Positions 32,828 through 43,228 of a DNA stretch of 64,000 nt are shown here, one piece after another (position 1 is the stretch's first letter; each line of letters starts with the position of its first letter). Location of the stretch: contig NZ_CP118982.1 of NCBI RefSeq assembly GCF_029024965.1, forward strand, positions 806,001 to 870,000. Reading direction: 5' to 3'. The notes beneath the pieces were generated by a model, which saw only the letters and a list, made by a program, of their open reading frames with translations, searched no databases and had not been told where the DNA came from. The position numbers were made by a program, and so were the translations under genes. Source of the stretch: Staphylococcus equorum. GTDB lineage: Bacteria; Bacillota; Bacilli; Staphylococcales; Staphylococcaceae.

Positions 32828-33931
32828 TTATAATACGTTATATGCTTGAACAATTTCTGTAGTTAATTGTTCATCGATTTTAGCATAATTTTTTAAGAAT
32901 GCTTCAACGCTGTTGGATTTAATATAATCATTTTTCTCTACTGTTTCGGGATCGTTAGAGTCATCATATTTTAACAACAATGCAGCTGCTTTAACTAAAC
33001 CGTCATGCGCTAAATTATTTTGATATAAATAATTTAATGGCTTAATGATACGATCTTGAGGTCCTATTTTACGAATTGTGCCACGACCGACACGTGTAAC
33101 TTCGTCCGATAAGTTAGGATTTTTAAAACGACCTATAATTTTTTCAACATACTGTGCTTGTTCATTTTCTGTAAAATCAAATTGACTTGTAATATACTGG
33201 CTAGTTTCTTTAAGCACTTTATCTAAATCATGTTTAATATTCTCATCATTAATAGCATCTAATACTGTAGGTTGATTAAAGTATCGACCTGCATAAGCTA
33301 GGTAAGCATGACCAGTATTCACAGTTAGTAGTTTTCTTTCAATATATGGTGTTAAGTTATCTACATATTTAATGTGATTTAATTCTGGACCGAACCAATT
33401 ATCTTTTTCTATAACCCACTCATAAAATGGTTCAACCACGACATCTAAAATATTTTCATTCTTTTGCATTGGCACGATTCTATCGACTGCTGAATTAGCA
33501 AAATGGATATGGTCATCTAAAGGACCAGTTATATCTAGAATCGCTTTTTTTAAAGTGTTCGTGGCCATAATAGCATTTTCACATGCCACAATATTTACAG
33601 GTGTTTCTTTTTCTTTTAAATAGGGCGCAAATGATTTAGCAATAATTGGTAAGATATTAACACCAACTGCAGTGGTAATTAAGTCTGCTTCTAATACTGC
33701 TTCTTTCAAACTTTCAGAAAGAGAACCTGAATCAATTGCATCAACGTTATGCACGCGTGTTGTTGTTTGAGCTTCATCAGCTAAAATGACATCATATTCT
33801 TGTTTTTCATCTAAAGCATTAATAATATCAGCGTTCACATCTGCAAATGTTACTTTAACGTCATTATCAGCTAAGATGTAACCGATAAAACCTCTGCCTA
33901 TGTTACCTGCACCAAAGTGTAATGCTTTCAT
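32828..33931 (-). CDS. mtlD: Mannitol-1-phosphate 5-dehydrogenase
   Basis: A 367-residue long-chain polyol dehydrogenase oxidising mannitol-1-phosphate to fructose-6-phosphate with NAD. The Rossmann motif [16 protein letters not shown] is at the N-terminus, and the catalytic-domain stretch [16 protein letters not shown] lies near residue 208. It is the last gene of mtlARFD. Its ATG overlaps the mtlF stop by one base (TAATG), which points to translational coupling. Confidence 0.95.
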   Translation of the reverse strand: MKALHFGAGNIGRGFIGYILADNDVKVTFADVNADIINALDEKQEYDVILADEAQTTTRVHNVDAIDSGSLSESLKEAVLEADLITTAVGVNILPIIAKSFAPYLKEKETPVNIVACENAIMATNTLKKAILDITGPLDDHIHFANSAVDRIVPMQKNENILDVVVEPFYEWVIEKDNWFGPELNHIKYVDNLTPYIERKLLTVNTGHAYLAYAGRYFNQPTVLDAINDENIKHDLDKVLKETSQYITSQFDFTENEQAQYVEKIIGRFKNPNLSDEVTRVGRGTIRKIGPQDRIIKPLNYLYQNNLAHDGLVKAAALLLKYDDSNDPETVEKNDYIKSNSVEAFLKNYAKIDEQLTTEIVQAYNVL

Positions 33932-34365
33932 TATGCGTCAGCCTCCTCAAAGACTTGTTTAATTTCTTCTGCAGATGAAGCTTTAACAATACGCTCAACA
34001 TTTTCTTCTTCACTAAACGTAATTGCAATTTTAGAAAGTAAATCTAAATGTTCACCGTCTTTACCTGCAATTCCGACAACGACTTTAACTTCTTCACCGT
34101 CCCAATCGACACCTTCAGGGATTTGAATTAATGTTAATCCTGATTTTAAGACACTTGTTTTAGCTTCGTCAGTACCATGTGGAATTGCTAAGCCGTTACC
34201 CATGAAAGTCGTAACGACTTGTTCACGGTCTTTCATTGCTTGAATATATGCTTCTGTCACGGCACCACTTGAAACTAAGGCTTGTCCCGCTTTTTCAATT
34301 GCTTCGTTTTGGTCTTTCATTGATTGGTTAATAAAAATGTTTTCATTACTGAATAATTCGCTCAT
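33931..34365 (-). CDS. mtlF: PTS mannitol transporter EIIA component
   Basis: The phosphocarrier protein (144 residues) of the mannitol phosphotransferase system. The phosphorylated histidine lies in [12 protein letters not shown] near residue 65. The open frame reaches GTG 34374, but the GGAG site lies between that codon and ATG 34365, so the latter is the start, giving the usual family length. It sits between mtlR and mtlD with overlaps or tiny gaps. Confidence 0.94.
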   Translation of the reverse strand: MSELFSNENIFINQSMKDQNEAIEKAGQALVSSGAVTEAYIQAMKDREQVVTTFMGNGLAIPHGTDEAKTSVLKSGLTLIQIPEGVDWDGEEVKVVVGIAGKDGEHLDLLSKIAITFSEEENVERIVKASSAEEIKQVFEEADA

Positions 34366-34370
34366 TTTCT

Positions 34371-36401
34371 TCACTCCAAGTTTAATAGATTTTGTAATTG
34401 TATAAGATAACTCTGTTTTAAAATATCTAACAATTGTTCTGGATGTTGCATAAATTCATCAATATTGTCTAAATGTTCAACCATTTTTCCTGATATGTCA
34501 CTGACAAGTTGTGACATCGTATCATCATGCGGTACAAACATATTTAATAAATAATTTACTGATAAATCGTCATTTTGATTACTTTTAAGCATGATAGGCT
34601 CATTTAAAATCGTAATTAAAATAAAAGGCTTTTGAATTATTTGATTCTTTAAATGAGGTATGGCTATCGGATATGGTTCCAAGACAAATCCTTGAGTGTC
34701 CATATGATGCTTAATGAGTTCAGCGAATGACTGACCATCTGTAATAATTTGGTGAGATAATAATGTTTCAGTTAAATAGTTAGTCCAATTAGAAACGCTT
34801 ATATAATCAATATATACTGAATCAATAAGTTCTAAACCTTTTCTGATATAAGATAGTTTAGCTTCAGGATCTGGTATATTTTGATGTGTATAATCTAATG
34901 TGTCGCTTGGTTGTACGTCTTTTTGCATGTTTAGAAATGCAGCAACATGATTAATATCTGAATCAGGCAGTAATGGATTTACAGTGATATAAGGTGTTGT
35001 AATATCTAAATCTACGGTCGTGATAATCGCATCAAATTGTGTTGAATCTAATTCATTTAAATCTCCAACAGAAGCTTGTGTCGTTTTTTGAATCTCACTG
35101 AATGTTTGCTGTAATCGTGTAGCTAGTAAGCGACTTGTGCCAATACCGCTACTACAAACAACTAAGACGCTATAAAATGGACTTCCTTGATTTTGAATAG
35201 CGCCACCAAAATGCAACACAATAAATGCAATTTCACTATCTGGAAAATTAAAATCTGGCCAAATATGTGATAAACCTCGATGTACACTTTCAAAAAGTCT
35301 AGGGTATTTATGTTTAATCATTTCTGTTAATGGATTATATGTCTCAATATTTGCGTTCAATCGATTAATTGCAGGAATAAGGTGCAATTTCAAACCTTCA
35401 CTCAGTGTATCCCAATCTTTAAAGTCTTGTTGTGAATATTTAGCAACAGAGTGAATAAGTTGATCGATACGAGCTTCATCCTTATTATCTTTAAACACTT
35501 CAACGGATTCCTTACGTTTCGCACCACGCAAATGAATTGTAATAAAGGTTACTTCTGCTTGATTGAACTGCACGCCATAAATATGTTCTAAATGTAAGGC
35601 GAGTGCAGCAGCTACTTTGTGTTCAAATGAATCTTTAACATTATTATAGATATCATTATTTAGCGCAACGTATTCACCATTAAGCATGCGATCGATACTT
35701 AATACAATATGCACAGTCAATGTAAGGTAACTAGATTCAGTCAATGAATAGGGGAGTTGATCTAAATGATCCATAAGTATGCGTTCTACTTGGAAAATTT
35801 TATCCATATCTACCATCGCCAGTTGAGATTGGTTAATGGATTGATAGACAAAATGATTTTCAATCACTGAATAGACACTTGTACTATTTAAATTATTGAC
35901 CATAAGTTGACTTAATAATTCACGTTTTTTTGATTCAGCGCCACTTAAATGAATACCTTCGCCGCGTTTTTTCTGTAATTTTAATTGATATTGATCAAGT
36001 TCAATGTCTAATTCATCCAAAAGTTTGGTTAACGTCTGTGTAGATACACCAATTTCATGTGCTAAGCCATATTGCTTGATAGGTTCTTTAGCTTGAATCA
36101 AAGCATATAAAATAATAACTTTTTGTTCTTCTTGAGATAAATCGATTGTATTTTGTTGTGACAGTACATTTTTCAGTGAGGTCACTGCATGCTCATCTGC
36201 ATCGAGTTGTATTCCTTTTTTAGTCACACGTTCTAATTTAATATTAAACGTATTTATGAATGACTCAATGGATTTTAACTCTCTATGAATAGTACGAGAG
36301 GATACAGCTAGATGTTGAGCAATGTCATAAATCGTGACATATTGACCGTGATACTTAATTAACATTTCGATAATTTCTTTTTCACGTGTACTCAAAAACA
36401 T
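34371..36401 (-). CDS. mtlR: Mannitol operon transcriptional activator MtlR
   Basis: A PTS-controlled BglG/MtlR-type activator of about 676 residues. Domains in order: HTH_11 (residues 1-60), Mga-like HTH (about 80-150), two PTS regulation domains (about 190-400), an EIIB-like domain ([17 protein letters not shown] near 408) and an EIIA-like domain with IAIPHLKNQ near 580. Phosphorylation on the PRD and EIIB/EIIA residues would couple mannitol operon expression to PTS flux. Two ATGs are possible; 36401 has seven-base spacing from GGAGGG, whereas 36407 abuts it. It lies between mtlA and mtlF, as in S. aureus. Confidence 0.93.
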   Translation of the reverse strand: MFLSTREKEIIEMLIKYHGQYVTIYDIAQHLAVSSRTIHRELKSIESFINTFNIKLERVTKKGIQLDADEHAVTSLKNVLSQQNTIDLSQEEQKVIILYALIQAKEPIKQYGLAHEIGVSTQTLTKLLDELDIELDQYQLKLQKKRGEGIHLSGAESKKRELLSQLMVNNLNSTSVYSVIENHFVYQSINQSQLAMVDMDKIFQVERILMDHLDQLPYSLTESSYLTLTVHIVLSIDRMLNGEYVALNNDIYNNVKDSFEHKVAAALALHLEHIYGVQFNQAEVTFITIHLRGAKRKESVEVFKDNKDEARIDQLIHSVAKYSQQDFKDWDTLSEGLKLHLIPAINRLNANIETYNPLTEMIKHKYPRLFESVHRGLSHIWPDFNFPDSEIAFIVLHFGGAIQNQGSPFYSVLVVCSSGIGTSRLLATRLQQTFSEIQKTTQASVGDLNELDSTQFDAIITTVDLDITTPYITVNPLLPDSDINHVAAFLNMQKDVQPSDTLDYTHQNIPDPEAKLSYIRKGLELIDSVYIDYISVSNWTNYLTETLLSHQIITDGQSFAELIKHHMDTQGFVLEPYPIAIPHLKNQIIQKPFILITILNEPIMLKSNQNDDLSVNYLLNMFVPHDDTMSQLVSDISGKMVEHLDNIDEFMQHPEQLLDILKQSYLIQLQNLLNLE

Positions 36402-36437
36402 AGTCATACCCTCCAGTATTATTCTATATAATTTTAA

Positions 36438-37985
36438 TTAATTTTCGTCTTGCTTAAGATTTTCAAGTAATTCATCATATCTAGGTGAATTTAAGAAATT
36501 GTCTACTGAAATATGAATTGCATTAGGTGCTTGTTTAATTGCTCTATCGGTAAGTTTTTTCTGTGTAATAACAAGTTGTGCATCCTCAGTTAATTGATTG
36601 ATTGCGGTATTTGAAACATCCACATCTTGGATACCTGCTTTTTTAAATTTATTACGTAACATACTTGCTCCCATAGCACTTGAGCCCATACCAGCATCAC
36701 AAGCGAATATAGCATGGTTTACTTTACTATAATCATGCGCATGTACATTTTCTGTATCATAATTATCTAATAAGTCTTCTTCAGATTGTGCTTCACTACT
36801 TTCAGTATCTGAAGATGTAGCTGCAGCACCAGTCGTTCCAACAGTATTATTATCTTTATTCCCTGTTAGTTTAGAAGATACACTTGATTTTTTACCTTTA
36901 GTAGATTCCATTTTTTCTGTTGCAGCTTCTAAATCTTCATCAGGTTCTTTTGTGAACTTCAAGATGATGGCAGCAACGATGAATGAAACTAAGGCTGCGA
37001 GTACTACACCGATAAGCATGTGTAAAAATTCACCTTTAGGCGCGTTCAGAACATAAACGATAAAGGAGCCAGGTGAAGCTGGGCTCTTGAATCCAAAGTC
37101 AAATAGTGAATAAGTAGCAACGCCTGTCATACCTCCTAAAATTACAGCTACGAATAGTAACGGACGCATTAATACGTAAGGGAAGTAAATTTCATGAATA
37201 CCACCTAAGAAGTGGATAATACCAGCACCGTAAGATGTAGCTCTTGCAGTTCCAGTACCAAAAATCATATAAGCAACTAAAATACCTAAACCAGGTCCAG
37301 GGTTAGATTCAATTGTATATAAAATGGATTGACCAGCAGAAGCTGCCTGATCGGCACCAAGAGGCGTAAACACGCCATGGTTGATTGCATTATTTAAGAA
37401 TACGATTTTTGCAGGTTCTACTATAATACTTACTAATGGAAGTAAATGAGCATGTACTAACGTTTCAACTGCTAATGAAAGGATGTACATAATGAATTCC
37501 ATAATTGGTGCTAAAAGTTTGAAACCTAGGATAGTCATTATAAAACCTAAAATACCAGCAGAGAAGTTATTGAATAACATTTCAAAGCCTTGTGGTGTTC
37601 TCGGTTGAATAAATTCGTCAGTTTTTTTCATTAACCAACCAACGAGAGGTCCCATAATCATTGCACCAAGTAACATTGGTGTATCTGGTAAAGCAACGAT
37701 AACCCCCATTGTTGCTACAGCAGCAATAATACCGCCACGCATTTCATGAATTAAACGTCCACCACTATAAGCAATAAGTAATGGAATCAAGTATGAAATC
37801 ATTGGTCCAGATAATTCACTTAACTCTTTATTTGGCCACCAACCACCATCAATGAAAATAGCAGCGATAAAACCCCATGCGATAAATGCACCAATGTTTG
37901 GCATGATCATACTACTAAGAAACGAGCCAAATGCCTGGACTTTGCGCCCAATACCTTTGTTTTCTTTAGTCTCTGTTTGTGACAT
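36438..37985 (-). CDS. mtlA: PTS mannitol transporter EIICB component
   Basis: The 515-residue mannitol permease that phosphorylates its substrate during import. The membrane EIIC domain covers about residues 15-345 (IMPNIGAFIAWGFIAA, GGIHEIYFPYVLMRP). A low-complexity Ser/Thr/Glu linker (about 350-415) leads to the EIIB domain, with the phosphorylated cysteine in FACDAGMGSSAMG. The frame opens at GTG 37994 inside the AGAGGTG site; ATG 37985 is the start. It is first in mtlARFD, downstream of an MtlR-like inverted repeat. Confidence 0.94.
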   Translation of the reverse strand: MSQTETKENKGIGRKVQAFGSFLSSMIMPNIGAFIAWGFIAAIFIDGGWWPNKELSELSGPMISYLIPLLIAYSGGRLIHEMRGGIIAAVATMGVIVALPDTPMLLGAMIMGPLVGWLMKKTDEFIQPRTPQGFEMLFNNFSAGILGFIMTILGFKLLAPIMEFIMYILSLAVETLVHAHLLPLVSIIVEPAKIVFLNNAINHGVFTPLGADQAASAGQSILYTIESNPGPGLGILVAYMIFGTGTARATSYGAGIIHFLGGIHEIYFPYVLMRPLLFVAVILGGMTGVATYSLFDFGFKSPASPGSFIVYVLNAPKGEFLHMLIGVVLAALVSFIVAAIILKFTKEPDEDLEAATEKMESTKGKKSSVSSKLTGNKDNNTVGTTGAAATSSDTESSEAQSEEDLLDNYDTENVHAHDYSKVNHAIFACDAGMGSSAMGASMLRNKFKKAGIQDVDVSNTAINQLTEDAQLVITQKKLTDRAIKQAPNAIHISVDNFLNSPRYDELLENLKQDEN

Positions 37986-38069
37986 AAATTGCACCTCTTT
38001 TTCTCTTTTTATTTATAAGTTCATTGTATGGCTGTTTACATTAATAAACAACTTAAAGTAATTTCAAGT

Positions 38070-38090
38070 TTGTCATAGAGTTTTTGACAA
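38070..38090 (-). promoter_or_regulatory. Putative MtlR operator upstream of mtlA
   Basis: TTGTCA-N9-TGACAA is a perfect 6-bp inverted repeat about 85 bp upstream of mtlA. It resembles the TTGNCA...TGNCAA operators recalled for MtlR/GutR of bacilli, although the spacing is one base longer than the consensus I recall. Confidence 0.55.
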
Positions 38091-38192
38091 CTTTACGACA
38101 GTTATCTAATATAAAAAAGAAAGAAAATTACGTAGTGTGACAACATATAAATAAAATTTTAAGTGGTTGTAAAAATAATGTTAATAAATGAT

Positions 38193-38222
38193 TTGCAAAA
38201 AACATTGTTTACATTGTACAAT
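38193..38222 (+). promoter_or_regulatory. glmS promoter
   Basis: TTGCAA (38193-38198), 18-base spacer, TACAAT (38217-38222). Transcription from here would start about 40 bases before the ribozyme cleavage site. Confidence 0.6.
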
Positions 38223-38261
38223 AAGAATTATTGAGGGAAAGGAGGACAGTTAAATCGTTTA

Positions 38262-38472
38262 GTTCAATTATAGCGCCTGTGCAAGTGAAGTGATAAATGT
38301 TAAATATTTAAGGTTTATAACAGAAATCTTAATAGACATGATATCAGTACTTGTAGACGAGGAGGATAGTTATCGAACCATCGGCGGATGCTATCCCGGA
38401 TGTGGCTCATTCGTGAACTTATTAAGGAAAACATTAGGGCAACCTAGTGCACAAAGTTAATAAGATAGCCAA
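38262..38472 (+). ncRNA. glmS ribozyme (GlcN6P-responsive self-cleaving riboswitch)
   Basis: Matches the conserved glmS ribozyme core. The cleavage-site segment ATAGCGCC (cleavage between 38272 and 38273) is followed, after a long variable P1 region, by GACGAGGAGGATAGTTATCGAA and TCGGCGGATGCTATCCCGG, the P2/P2.1 double pseudoknot core. A P3/P4 domain closes with TGGCT/AGCCA and CTTATTAA/TTAATAAG. Glucosamine-6-phosphate activates cleavage and lowers glmS expression. The 3' boundary is set by the AGCCA arm. Confidence 0.93.
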
Positions 38473-38649
38473 AAATAAAATAAAAATAATATTATAAGGT
38501 GTATGGGACTAATATGCCTATCTTAGACATGGATTCGCTTTTAAATAAACAAAGGCACCAGTCCGTCTATGATGGCTTATAAGCAAATGAACAGGTTCGT
38601 ACACGCTGAACGTTCGTTGCCCATCGCCATTACATTGGAGGAAAATTAA
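38473..38649 (+). other. Structured leader between the ribozyme and glmS
   Basis: A roughly 175-base non-coding spacer, less AT-rich in its second half than usual intergenic DNA here. GGACT (about 38509) can pair with AGTCC (about 38565), GTTC with GAAC (about 38596-38611), and TAGAC with GTCTA, giving mutually exclusive or pseudoknotted options. Two tiny frames (7 and 17 codons) occur without good ribosome sites. GGAGG at the end is the glmS ribosome site. Confidence 0.5.
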
Positions 38650-40455
38650 ATGTGTGGAATTGTTGGATATATTGGGCATGATAATGCCAAAGAATTGTTA
38701 TTAAAAGGTTTAGAAAAATTAGAATACAGAGGTTATGACTCTGCCGGTGTTGCAGTAGTGAATGACAAAGGTAACTCAGTATTTAAATCTAAAGGACGCA
38801 TTGCTGAGCTTAGAAAAGTTGCAGATAGTGATGATACTGATGGTAATGTAGGTATCGGACATACACGTTGGGCGACACATGGTGTACCGAATCATGAAAA
38901 CTCACATCCGCATCAATCAACATCAGAACGATTTACACTTGTGCATAACGGTGTAATTGAAAATTATGAAGAACTTAAAAACGCATACTTAAAAGATGTT
39001 TCATTTATCTCAGAAACAGATACAGAAGTGATTGTACAATTAGTAGAATATTTCTCAAATACAGGCCTTGCTACTGAAGCTGCATTTACAAAAGTAGTTT
39101 CTTTATTAGAGGGTTCTTACGCACTTGGTTTAATAGATAGTGAAGATAAAGATAAAATTTATGTAGCTAAAAATAAATCACCATTATTAATTGGCGTAGG
39201 CGATGATTTCAATGTGATTGCATCTGATGCAATGGCTATGTTACAAGTTACGAACCAATATAAAGAAATTCACGATCATGAAATTGTTATCGTTAAACGT
39301 GACGAAGTTATTATTAAAGATCAAGATGGCACTGTTCAAGAAAGAGAAGCTTATACAGCACAAATTGATGCAGCTGATACTGAAAAAGGTGTTTATGACC
39401 ACTACATGCTAAAAGAAATTCATGAACAACCAGCAGTAATGCGTCGTATTATTCAAGAATACCAAGATGAAGAAGGTAACTTGAAAATGGATGAAGACAT
39501 TATCAAAGATGTTGCAGCAGCGGATCGTATTTATATTATTGCTGCAGGTACAAGTTATCATGCAGGTTTAGTAGGTAAAGAATTTATCGAAAAATGGGCT
39601 GGTATTCCTACTGAAGTTCATGTTTCTTCAGAATTTGTGTATAACACGCCATTACTTTCTGAAAAACCATTATTTATTTATATTTCACAATCGGGTGAAA
39701 CAGCAGACAGTCGTGCGGTATTAGTTGAAATGAACAGATTAGGTCACAAATCGTTAACGGTTACGAATGTTGCAGGATCAACGTTATCACGTGAATCTAA
39801 CCATACATTACTATTACATGCAGGCCCGGAAATAGCTGTTGCTTCAACAAAAGCATACACAGCGCAAATTGCCGTACTTTCTATTTTTGCAAAAATCGTA
39901 GCGAGAGAACGTGGTAAAGAAGTAGATGTAAGTTTATTACGTGAATTAGCTAAGGTAACAACTGCAATCGAAGCGATTGTAGATGACGCTGATGTTATGG
40001 AACAAATTGCAACAGATTTCTTAAGAACTACTCGTAATGCATTCTTTATCGGCCGTACAGTAGACTATAATGTGAGTCTAGAAGGTGCTTTAAAACTTAA
40101 AGAAATTTCATATATCCAAGCAGAAGGATTTGCTGGTGGAGAGTTAAAACATGGTACGATTGCGTTAATTGAAGAAGGCACACCTGTGATTGCATTAGCA
40201 ACACAAGAAAAAGTTAACTTATCAATCCGCGGTAATGTGAAAGAAGTTGCAGCGCGTGGTGCAAACCCATGTATCATTTCAATGGACGGTCTAAACAAAG
40301 AAGGCGATACTTACGTAATTCCAAAAGTACATGAACTATTAACACCATTAGTTTCTGTAGTAACGATGCAACTCATTTCTTATTACGCATCACTACACAG
40401 AGATTTAGACGTAGACAAACCACGTAACTTAGCAAAATCAGTTACAGTAGAATAA
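38650..40455 (+). CDS. glmS: Glutamine--fructose-6-phosphate aminotransferase (isomerizing)
   Basis: The 601-residue enzyme that makes glucosamine-6-phosphate, committing carbon to UDP-GlcNAc. The N-terminal glutaminase domain begins MCGIVGYIG, with Cys2 as the nucleophile after Met removal. Two SIS isomerase domains follow ([12 protein letters not shown] near residue 299, SQSGETADS near 350, and the second half with [12 protein letters not shown] near 480). The C-terminus ends [11 protein letters not shown], the conserved lid. Expression is controlled by the ribozyme in its leader. A strong terminator follows. Confidence 0.97.
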   Translation: MCGIVGYIGHDNAKELLLKGLEKLEYRGYDSAGVAVVNDKGNSVFKSKGRIAELRKVADSDDTDGNVGIGHTRWATHGVPNHENSHPHQSTSERFTLVHNGVIENYEELKNAYLKDVSFISETDTEVIVQLVEYFSNTGLATEAAFTKVVSLLEGSYALGLIDSEDKDKIYVAKNKSPLLIGVGDDFNVIASDAMAMLQVTNQYKEIHDHEIVIVKRDEVIIKDQDGTVQEREAYTAQIDAADTEKGVYDHYMLKEIHEQPAVMRRIIQEYQDEEGNLKMDEDIIKDVAAADRIYIIAAGTSYHAGLVGKEFIEKWAGIPTEVHVSSEFVYNTPLLSEKPLFIYISQSGETADSRAVLVEMNRLGHKSLTVTNVAGSTLSRESNHTLLLHAGPEIAVASTKAYTAQIAVLSIFAKIVARERGKEVDVSLLRELAKVTTAIEAIVDDADVMEQIATDFLRTTRNAFFIGRTVDYNVSLEGALKLKEISYIQAEGFAGGELKHGTIALIEEGTPVIALATQEKVNLSIRGNVKEVAARGANPCIISMDGLNKEGDTYVIPKVHELLTPLVSVVTMQLISYYASLHRDLDVDKPRNLAKSVTVE

Positions 40456-40488
40456 ATAAAGATTAAATTATAACTTATTGTTTATATA

Positions 40489-40525
40489 AAAAAAGGCTGA
40501 ATCCATTGGTGATTCAGCCTTTTTA
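40489..40525 (+). terminator. Terminator after glmS
   Basis: AAAAAGGCTGAATC pairs with GATTCAGCCTTTTT around a CATTGGT loop; a T run ends it. Confidence 0.92.
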
Positions 40526-40755
40526 TTATGTATTAAATTTAGTGAAATACATTGATTTTACTCAAAAAAATTAGGCATAAAATAATTATAAACAATTGTT
40601 GCATAACTAAAACAAAAGTAATGTTATTCCTGTATAATAGGAAATAAATAATATCATACAAAAATACATAAAAAGTTGTAAGTACTATAATGTCCGAGAT
40701 TATAATTTTGAGGGTTTTGAATGATTAACAAGTAACATAATAGGAGCGTACTAAA

Positions 40756-41706
40756 ATGAAGAAAATAAAATATTTAGTTTTACTTTTAATGACTGTTTTT
40801 ATTGTTGGTTGTGCCAACGGAGAAGATACATCTTCTGCCGATAAAGATACGGATGCAAAGGTAGTCACAGATTTAAAAAATGAAAAAGAAGAAACAGCTA
40901 CCAAGGTAAAGAATGAAAACAAATCAGAGGAACCTCAAGTAGAAGGTGAAACGACAACTGAAGCTAGTGATGATACGTTTCCAGGCTATGAAAAAATTGA
41001 AGTCGATGGTGGTGATATGTCTGGGAACCGTGACGCGAACGTCGTTGTAGATATCGGTTATGGTGATCGAAAATATTGGGCGTTCACTAACGAACACGGG
41101 CAATTGACACGAGTTATTGCGGATGAAATTAAAATACAAGATGATGAGACAGAGGATGTGTTATCGTCAGGTAGATATTATGCTGATGAGGCAAAGGTAC
41201 CTGGTGTTGAAAGTGATGACTTAGACGAAGGACACATTATTGCTGACTCACTTGGTGGCGTGTCGAATGCTTATAATATTACTCCACAAGATAGTACGCT
41301 AAACCGACATGGTGATCAAGCTTATCTCGAAAAGACTATCCGAGAAGCGGGCGGAGCTACTAATTTTGAAGCTAATATAACTTATCCCGATACCGAAACA
41401 CAAATTCCTTCTAGCTATCAATATACTTATACTATAAATGGAAATGAAGTAACAGATTCATTTGATAATGTGAACCCTGATGAACTAAATGAGTCACTTG
41501 GGTTAACTGGTAATAAGGAACCAGAGTCTGAGTCAGCAACTTCAACGGGGGATGATGAAACAGTTGCGGATGTTGATTCTGATGGTAATGGACAAGTGAC
41601 AATTGCAGAAGCTGAAGCTGCAGGGTTCAGCATGCCAATAAATAGTGATCATTGGTTATATGCACATATGGACGATCGAGATAATGATGGGGTCGTAGGT
41701 GAATAA
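40756..41706 (+). CDS. Lipoprotein DNA/RNA non-specific endonuclease with C-terminal Ca-binding (EF-hand/Excalibur-like) tail
   Basis: A 316-residue secreted lipoprotein. The signal peptide ends in the lipobox VGC (Cys19), followed by an acidic and Lys-rich linker to about residue 75. The nuclease core holds DEGHIIADSLGG (157-168) and NAYNITPQDSTLNR, matching the Endonuclea_NS_2 (beta-beta-alpha metal) pattern with His160 as the expected base. The tail has an EF-hand-like DVDSDGNG (272-279) and ends in DDRDNDGVVGE, an Excalibur-like calcium motif lacking the usual cysteines. It is probably anchored outside the membrane to degrade nucleic acids. It is monocistronic after glmS. The substrate and biological role are not known to me. 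Confidence 0.75.
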   Translation: MKKIKYLVLLLMTVFIVGCANGEDTSSADKDTDAKVVTDLKNEKEETATKVKNENKSEEPQVEGETTTEASDDTFPGYEKIEVDGGDMSGNRDANVVVDIGYGDRKYWAFTNEHGQLTRVIADEIKIQDDETEDVLSSGRYYADEAKVPGVESDDLDEGHIIADSLGGVSNAYNITPQDSTLNRHGDQAYLEKTIREAGGATNFEANITYPDTETQIPSSYQYTYTINGNEVTDSFDNVNPDELNESLGLTGNKEPESESATSTGDDETVADVDSDGNGQVTIAEAEAAGFSMPINSDHWLYAHMDDRDNDGVVGE

Positions 41707-41816
41707 TATTTCACTGTTTTAATGAAACATTAAATAAATGATATAAGTTTAATTCTATACTGACATACTGTTGATAATTAAAGAAAAGTTTATTGCTGTA
41801 TATGTATTACTTTCAT

Positions 41817-41852
41817 AAAAGGCTGGTTGCTTTTGCAAACCTGCCTTTTATT
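41817..41852. terminator. Hairpin between the nuclease gene and the DUF2200 gene
   Basis: AAAAGGC, GGTT and GC pair with GC, AACC and GCCTTTT around a TTTT loop, with small internal mismatches and T tails. Confidence 0.7.
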
Positions 41853-41962
41853 TTGATTTTGAAAGGTATATAGTATTCATATTATTTTCAAATTATAAAT
41901 TGTTCTATTATGCTAAGATTATTATAAAAATTGTTAAGAGAAACTAAGAGAGGATTTTTAAA

Positions 41963-42322
41963 ATGACGAAACCGAAAATATATACGATGGCTTTCGGCTC
42001 TGTATACCCGCATCTGATTAAAAAAGTTGAAAAGAAAGCAAGAACTAAAGCTGAAGCAGATGAAGTTATTTGTTGGATGACAGGATATACGCAAACACAA
42101 ATAGATAAACTTATTGATGACGGAACGGATTATGAAACATTTATTTTACAAGCACCAGAGTTAAATCCTAATAGAACTAAAATTACAGGTGTCATATGTG
42201 GTATTCGAGTTGAAAATATGGAGCCGTCAGTTATGAAAGAAATTAGATACTTAGATAAAATGATTGATGAACTAGCTAAAGGCAAAACTTTGGAAAAAAT
42301 ATTTAGAGACGCTCAATCATAA
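41963..42322 (+). CDS. DUF2200 family protein
   Basis: A 119-residue soluble protein matching DUF2200 over its full length (IYTMAFGSVYPHLIKKVEKKART, EVICWMTGYTQTQI, ITGVICGIRVENMEP). Homologs occur in many bacteria, and the function is unknown. It has a helical, basic surface and no membrane segment. The start follows AGAGAGGA. The ABC ATPase gene begins 56 bp downstream, and the two might be co-transcribed. Confidence 0.85.
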   Translation: MTKPKIYTMAFGSVYPHLIKKVEKKARTKAEADEVICWMTGYTQTQIDKLIDDGTDYETFILQAPELNPNRTKITGVICGIRVENMEPSVMKEIRYLDKMIDELAKGKTLEKIFRDAQS

Positions 42323-42378
42323 AATAATTTAAGTAAGTGTTTAAAATCAGTTGAAGTGTAAAGAATAGGGGTGATTTC

Positions 42379-43161
42379 ATGCTTGTTGAGTTGAAAAATG
42401 TTGCAAGAAGAAAACAAGGAAAAGAAATAATTGAAAATGTGAGTTGGCAAATAAGCGAAGGCGAAAAATGGATGTTATACGGCTTAAATGGTGCAGGTAA
42501 AACAACATTACTCAACATCTTAAATGCTTATGAACCACATACATCAGGGACGCTATCATTGTTTGGTATGCAGCCTGGGAACAAAGGTTATTCTGCAGAT
42601 AATGTACGTGATAAAATAGGGTTTGTTTCAAGCAGTTTAATGAATCGATTTCAAGATGGCGAAATTGTATTAGATGTAGTCATCAGTGGTATTTTTAAAT
42701 CAATAGGCGTTTATAAAGAAGTGAAAGCGAGTCATATTGAAATGGCTAAACGATATTTAGAGCAAATGGGTATGCGTCAATTTGAAAATCAATATTATGG
42801 TTATTTATCAACGGGTGAAAGACAAAAAGTATTGATTGCTAGAGCATTAATGGGTGATCCTAAATTAATGATTTTAGATGAACCTGCTTCAGGATTAGAC
42901 TTTATAGCACGCGAAGATTTACTCAGTGCACTTGATAAATTATATAAACAAAATCCAAAACTTGCGGTGATTTATGTAACACATTTTGTTGAAGAAATTA
43001 CACAAAATATTCAACGCGGCTTTTTATTGAAGGATGGTACATGTTATAAGCAAGGAGAACTACAGTCTGTATTAAATAGTGACACTTTAAGTGATTTTTT
43101 CAATAGAGATGTGAGTGTGGTTTATCAAAATCAACGCTACTCACTATTTTTAAGACGATAA
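42379..43161 (+). CDS. ABC transporter ATP-binding protein (YlmA-like), no partner permease
   Basis: A 260-residue single ATPase domain with Walker A GLNGAGKTT near residue 35, signature LSTGERQKV near 145, Walker B LMILDEPASGLD near 165 and the switch histidine in VTHFVEE. It resembles the YlmA/ModF-like ATPases that lack an adjacent membrane subunit. No permease is encoded within several kilobases, so its partner or role (transport or other) is open. The start ATG follows AGGGGTG. Confidence 0.82.
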   Translation: MLVELKNVARRKQGKEIIENVSWQISEGEKWMLYGLNGAGKTTLLNILNAYEPHTSGTLSLFGMQPGNKGYSADNVRDKIGFVSSSLMNRFQDGEIVLDVVISGIFKSIGVYKEVKASHIEMAKRYLEQMGMRQFENQYYGYLSTGERQKVLIARALMGDPKLMILDEPASGLDFIAREDLLSALDKLYKQNPKLAVIYVTHFVEEITQNIQRGFLLKDGTCYKQGELQSVLNSDTLSDFFNRDVSVVYQNQRYSLFLRR

Positions 43162-43228
43162 CGCGTTGCGGAAAAGGAAATATAATGCCATAATTTAATA
43201 CGATAACATGTGATGGAGGATTACTTAA

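Noticed and set aside
38505-38582. Two micro-frames (7 and 17 codons) in the glmS leader as a possible leader peptide
   Set aside because: Ribosome sites are weak or absent and no regulatory codon pattern is visible; secondary structure explains the region better.
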